Positions 60,398 to 64,000 of a stretch of 64,000 bases of DNA are shown here, in pieces. Numbering within the stretch: the first letter of the stretch is position 1; each line of letters begins with the position of its first letter. Location of the stretch: contig NC_088943.1 of the NCBI RefSeq assembly GCF_033473495.1, forward strand, positions 463,501-527,500, in the 5' to 3' direction. The notes under the pieces are model-generated. The model did no database searches. It saw only the letters and a program-made list of their open reading frames with translations, and was not told the DNA's origin. The stretch is from Cercospora beticola. Lineage: Eukaryota; Ascomycota; Dothideomycetes; Mycosphaerellales; Mycosphaerellaceae. Both the position numbers and the translations under genes were made by a program.

Positions 60398-62448
60398 ATG
60401 ATGGGTCGAGCATCAAAACATAGCGCCACGGATCACTTCAGTACCATGGAATGGCCAATTGCTCAAGTCCTAAGAAAGAAGGTCGATGGAGACAGGACGC
60501 TGTACCTAGTCCGATGGAAACCTACAATGCTCAATCGCAACGAAGTCCACCTCGGAGACAATGGCATCTCATACGCCTTCTCCAATGGTCGGGAATGGGA
60601 AATCGAAGACGTCACGCGCTGCAGCGGCGGTGTGTACGAAGTGACCTGGACCGACACTTGGCAAGAATACAGCGACCTAGCCGGAACAGAAGACGACTTA
60701 ATCGCCGACTTTGAGGCCGGCGTCCTCCCGCCTGAAGAAGCTGCGGAGTATGCGTCAATGGAGATGCCGTTTGATATCTTCGTACCGGATCCCAATGCGG
60801 ATTATACCGATAGTTTTGTGGCGAAGCTCACGGATGAGTTGAGGAATGGGGAGGCGACTCGGAGGAAGTGGCAGAAGGTTCCGATTTGGGTGGCTTGTTT
60901 GGATTTGCCTACGCGCAATCGGTTGGTGTTTCGGAAGGGGTATAGTGATCGGAGGAATGTCGTGAATATGTTGCCGGATACGGCGAGGTTGGAACATCGC
61001 AGGATTTTGTCGATTCATCGGACGGGGAATGCGATGGCTAGGGGGTGTGAGGATTGTAGGGAGGGGAAAGGTGAGCGGGGCTATCTACTGTACATGTTGT
61101 GTACAGGTCTGACTGTGCATGCTGACCGTTGTGTGGCGGCAGGTGCATTGCGGCGGTGTGTGGTCGATCGGCATGGTTCGGCGTTGAATGGGTCTTGTAC
61201 GAACTGCAGTATTGGGGGGAGGATGGCGACGTGCTCGTTCAGTGGCAGAGGTGGGTGCTTGCTTTTCCTTTCGTCCTTGTTCCTCTGGCGTCGGTCGATG
61301 CAGGCCGCTGCAGATGGTTCATCCACTTCGCTTTCGTCTCGCAGAAAGAGCCATTTCATCCTCCCATTTCCTCTCGCTGAATGCGTTCACGATGAATTCC
61401 CTGATCGCAATCAAAGCTCATGCTGATCACCGCAGTGCGGAAAGTGAGCCACGAGGCAGCACGCACGAGCAATGCAATTGTCAAGATCAAGAAGGAGTCT
61501 CGTGATCAGTTTGGCAAGGCTCTGTACAAGCCGGCAGCTCCTTCGGCAAAGCGTGCACTCGAGTTCGAAGACACATCCTCGGCAGTCAAGAAGCGAGTTG
61601 CACGTCCTATAGCTTTTACCACATTTACGCCGCCAGCTACAGACCACAATGATCGTCTGGCTTCGGAGCAGCTTCTGGACGACATCAAACGTGAGACGTC
61701 CGTGTTCACCGGCGTTTGGGATGATATGGCGGCCATCAAACGTGAGACATCCGTGTTCACTGGGGCATGGGATGACATGTATGTGAGTAATCACATTGGT
61801 GGCCCTGCCGACTGGAGCTCTCCAAATGTCAAGGACGAGGAGGGACAGGTCCGAGGTGATGATGATGACGATGACGATCTGAAAGTGATGGATGCGGATG
61901 CAGTCGAGCCTGGCGAGCAGAATCATGTTCAGGAGATGGAGATCAGGCAGCCTTCCTCGAAGCGCGCGCCGAAGCCGTCGATGGATGAGGCGGAGGAACG
62001 CAAAGCTCCATCAGTCTCGCTACCCAAAGCGGACGCAAAACCTCGCAGCGCTGAGGAAGTACGTCGCAATCTGCTGGCGCGGTTTCAGAATCCTGTCAGC
62101 TCGAGCAATGCTTTGCCGCCATCGGGAAGCCGAAGGTCGCAAAGGAGACGTGAAGCGAAGCGTGCACGCAAGGCAGCGACGACGGCATCACTTTTGGAAG
62201 TCAGCTCAAAGCCGGCGTCACAATCCTCCGATACGTCCACCAACGCTGTGACTATGACGGACTTGGATGTGGAAGCAGCACAAGATCTTCTGGACCGCTG
62301 TCTTCCGCAACAGTGGAACATGTTAATGATGGCTTGGGAACTGTGGATGCAAGAGTGTAAGGAGGAAGGCAAGGTGCAGCCTTTCACGAGTGGTTATCAC
62401 TTCTTTGCGGCGGTTTGGATGGATGAGTTGAGGGCTGGTGCGGTGTAG
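60398..62448 (+). CDS. P3: chromo-like / six-cysteine module protein (P family), 3 exons
   Basis: Exons are 60398-61070, 61143-61250 and 61436-62448. Introns are 72 and 185 nt with GCTGAC and GCTGAT branches, giving 597 aa; a start at 60446 is also possible. Order: chromo-like segment from residue 17 (WPIAQVLRKKV, LYLVRWKP); central motif VACLDLPTRNRLVF; cysteine module C217-x2-C-x9-C230-x12-C-x2-C-x8-C255, joined across intron 1; an acidic linker with a 17-residue tandem repeat; a KRARKAA-type basic stretch; and a C-terminal WNMLMMAWELW helix ending in FFAAVWMDELRAGAV, which aligns with the ends of P1 and P2. The GRPC box of P1/P2 is missing. It pairs divergently with D. Confidence 0.8.
61681..61782 (+). 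repeat. 51-bp coding tandem duplication in P3
   Basis: Two copies of a 51-bp unit (start offset exactly 51) encode DIKRETSVFTGVWDDMA and AIKRETSVFTGAWDDMY. The copies differ at a few sites only, so the duplication is fairly recent. Confidence 0.9.
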
Positions 62449-63097
62449 AGATCGTCAGCGCAGGTGTGCATTGCTTCAGCTGGCTGAAGAGTGCGAGCAA
62501 GTGTTGTAGACATCAATGGCTGGACACGGGGTTGATTTCTTGAGCGTATGCTTCCATCCAGAATCAAGATGGGACGAGCTGTTGAGAATTAAAGTGAGTG
62601 TTGCAAGAACGATTGCGCATACCTATTTGTGAAAGCGATTGAGCACACTCCCTCCTTCAGCCGCACATTTCAGCTCCATTGATCCTGCTCGCAGAATGCC
62701 AGACAACAATGGCGCTTCGCTTGCAATATCACAACGAGCGTGCATAGATCCAATGCCTGCTTTCGTGATCCTCGCCGCCGCCATCTTTTTCTACGAGCAC
62801 GCAGGGAGCCCTGGAGGTGAACGGCAAGACGTCCACCACAGACGTTCCGGGCAGGATCCAGAATTGTCTGGTCCAGTCTGGTGCCAAGGACTTCCAGGAG
62901 GGGTGTGTTGAGCATTGTCCATGATCCATCAGAAAGCAAGACTCAGTTAAGACTAGCAGAGAAGCATTCCAGCATTCTTAATGCATTTGCACAGTATCAG
63001 TCCAAGTAAGCATTAACGTACAGCAGCCAGTGACTAGCGAGCGCTGGAACTTCGGCTGTTCAGCCTTTGCTTTGCAGTACTCAGAAAGCCTCCGTGC
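62449..63097. other. Intergenic region between P3 and Gag ORF
   Basis: No gene. In particular no protease, reverse transcriptase or integrase sequence follows the Gag stop here, and no LTR is recognised by eye. Confidence 0.45.
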
Positions 63098-64000
63098 CTA
63101 CGCAGCAGAGTTCTTGTTGGCAGGCCGTCGCGGACACGTGCGAGCTTGGTGGCCCTCGCCGGCACAGTACAGGCACAGTCTCTCTGCCATGCGGCGCTGA
63201 CGCTCCTCCGATGTCAGGCGTCCGTTGACGAGCGACAGGGCTGCGGTACCAACGTGCTCGCCGCTCGTGTTCACCAATTTGCCTCCGTCGAGACTCGTCG
63301 TGTCCGCAGCCTCGAAGTCAGCATCGCGGGCGTCGCGACGTTGGTTCGCACTGGTGATGGAGTCATAGATGCGAAGGTTCGAGTCGACGTCCAGAAGGAG
63401 ATCGTGGAGCTCGTCAAAGGACAAGCCTCGCCATCCGACACGGGAGCGCAGAGCGTCGATCATTCTATCGGAGAGCCCGTTGATGAGGTAATAGAGTTTC
63501 ATCGTCTCGTTGAAGTCGGTGTCATGGATCTCGCAGATAAACTCGCTCCAGTAGTCGATATACTCACGATTACACTGCTGCATGTCGCGCACCTTTTGTG
63601 CAGCGATATGCTTGTAGGCGGGATCGACAAAAAGCGCCGCGAGCTTGTCGTACGCCTGATCGATTGACTTGAGTGCAATACCATTTTCCGTCCAGTAGAC
63701 GCTCATCGAGTCGCGAGCAGCCCCTTCGAGACGAGAGAAGAGGTACATGAGCTTGTGCTGTTCCGTCGGAAAGAAGTCTGCATCGAACGCGAACACCCCC
63801 TTCATTTCCGTGTGAAAACGAGCCCAGTCCTTGTGCCCGCCTCTGAACTTGTCTGAGTATGGAAGTGCGCGACACTGAAGTGCTTGGGCGTGTTCGAGTT
63901 GGGCGCCCAAGCGCGTGTTGTCGGTGCGAGCTTGACTGAGCTCTTGCTGGAGGGTTTCGTTCCGGGCTTCTGCTTCTGAAGCGACGAGATCGAGTCCGGC
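63098..64000 (-). CDS. Retrotransposon Gag-like protein, partial (runs off window)
   Basis: The frame is open from the stop at 63098 to the last base of the window, at least 300 aa, so the start lies outside. A coiled-coil-like N-terminus (ASEAEARNETLQQELSQA) leads a capsid-type retrotrans_gag region (FHTEMKGVFAFDADFF, FSRLEGAARDSMSVYW, IDYWSEFICEIHDTDF, LINGLSDRMIDALRS). It ends with a CCHC zinc knuckle, C-x2-C-x4-H-x4-C (CLYCAGEGHQARTC). This is the Gag of a Ty3/gypsy-type LTR element or a domesticated derivative. It terminates cleanly after the knuckle without pol, so it is either a stand-alone gag or a truncated copy. Confidence 0.85.
   Translation of the reverse strand, partial: AGLDLVASEAEARNETLQQELSQARTDNTRLGAQLEHAQALQCRALPYSDKFRGGHKDWARFHTEMKGVFAFDADFFPTEQHKLMYLFSRLEGAARDSMSVYWTENGIALKSIDQAYDKLAALFVDPAYKHIAAQKVRDMQQCNREYIDYWSEFICEIHDTDFNETMKLYYLINGLSDRMIDALRSRVGWRGLSFDELHDLLLDVDSNLRIYDSITSANQRRDARDADFEAADTTSLDGGKLVNTSGEHVGTAALSLVNGRLTSEERQRRMAERLCLYCAGEGHQARTCPRRPANKNSAA

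Noticed and set aside
60199..60399. 66-codon minus-strand ORF antisense-overlapping the P3 start as an upstream exon of D
   Set aside because: Charged, protein-like sequence, but no donor with the right phase joins it to the D frame.

Overview
This window is a piece of a filamentous ascomycete genome, probably a dothideomycete (that class-level call is inference). Short introns of about 45-70 nt with GT..AG ends and CTGAC/CTAAC branch points, three Zn(2)Cys(6) regulators, a fungal-type NRPS, small secreted cysteine-rich proteins and a Tad-like LINE all point to fungi. No bacterial features, CRISPR arrays or rRNA were seen. Several genes were rebuilt by reading splice signals by eye and are not visible as single long ORFs.

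Region 1 (1-13 kb) is gene-poor. It holds a KatG catalase-peroxidase, two multi-exon genes for small secreted cysteine-rich proteins, a 5'-truncated LINE with a perfect 14-bp target-site duplication between them, a possible BTB-domain remnant and one small orphan gene.

Region 2 (13.4-33 kb) looks like a specialised-metabolite locus. It has an NRPS of about 2,700 residues with domain order A-T-C-A-T-E-C, an anion:cation-symporter family MFS transporter, and three Zn(2)Cys(6) transcription factors. All lie on the minus strand. The middle regulator carries a GC donor and an apparent one-base frameshift.

Region 3 (33.9-44.5 kb) is ordinary housekeeping: a MARVEL-type membrane protein, a basic small protein, an AIF/NDH-2-like oxidoreductase, a monocarboxylate-type MFS transporter, an enoyl-CoA hydratase-like enzyme, a predicted mitochondrial protein and small orphans.

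Region 4 (45-62.5 kb) is the most unusual part. Three paralogous 'P' genes have a chromo-like N-terminus, a central motif, a six-cysteine module and a C-terminal helix box. Each is transcribed divergently from a gene of a second set. In module 1 the partner is one long gene (Q1) that combines two domains. In modules 2 and 3 the same two domains are found separately in Q2 and D. So three head-to-head pairs (Q1/P1, P2/Q2, D/P3) form what looks like an undescribed two-component, probably nuclear, gene family. A MITE-like inverted repeat sits inside the first divergent spacer. A gene for a cysteine-rich membrane protein separates modules 1 and 2. A retrotransposon Gag ORF without pol follows module 3 and runs off the right edge.
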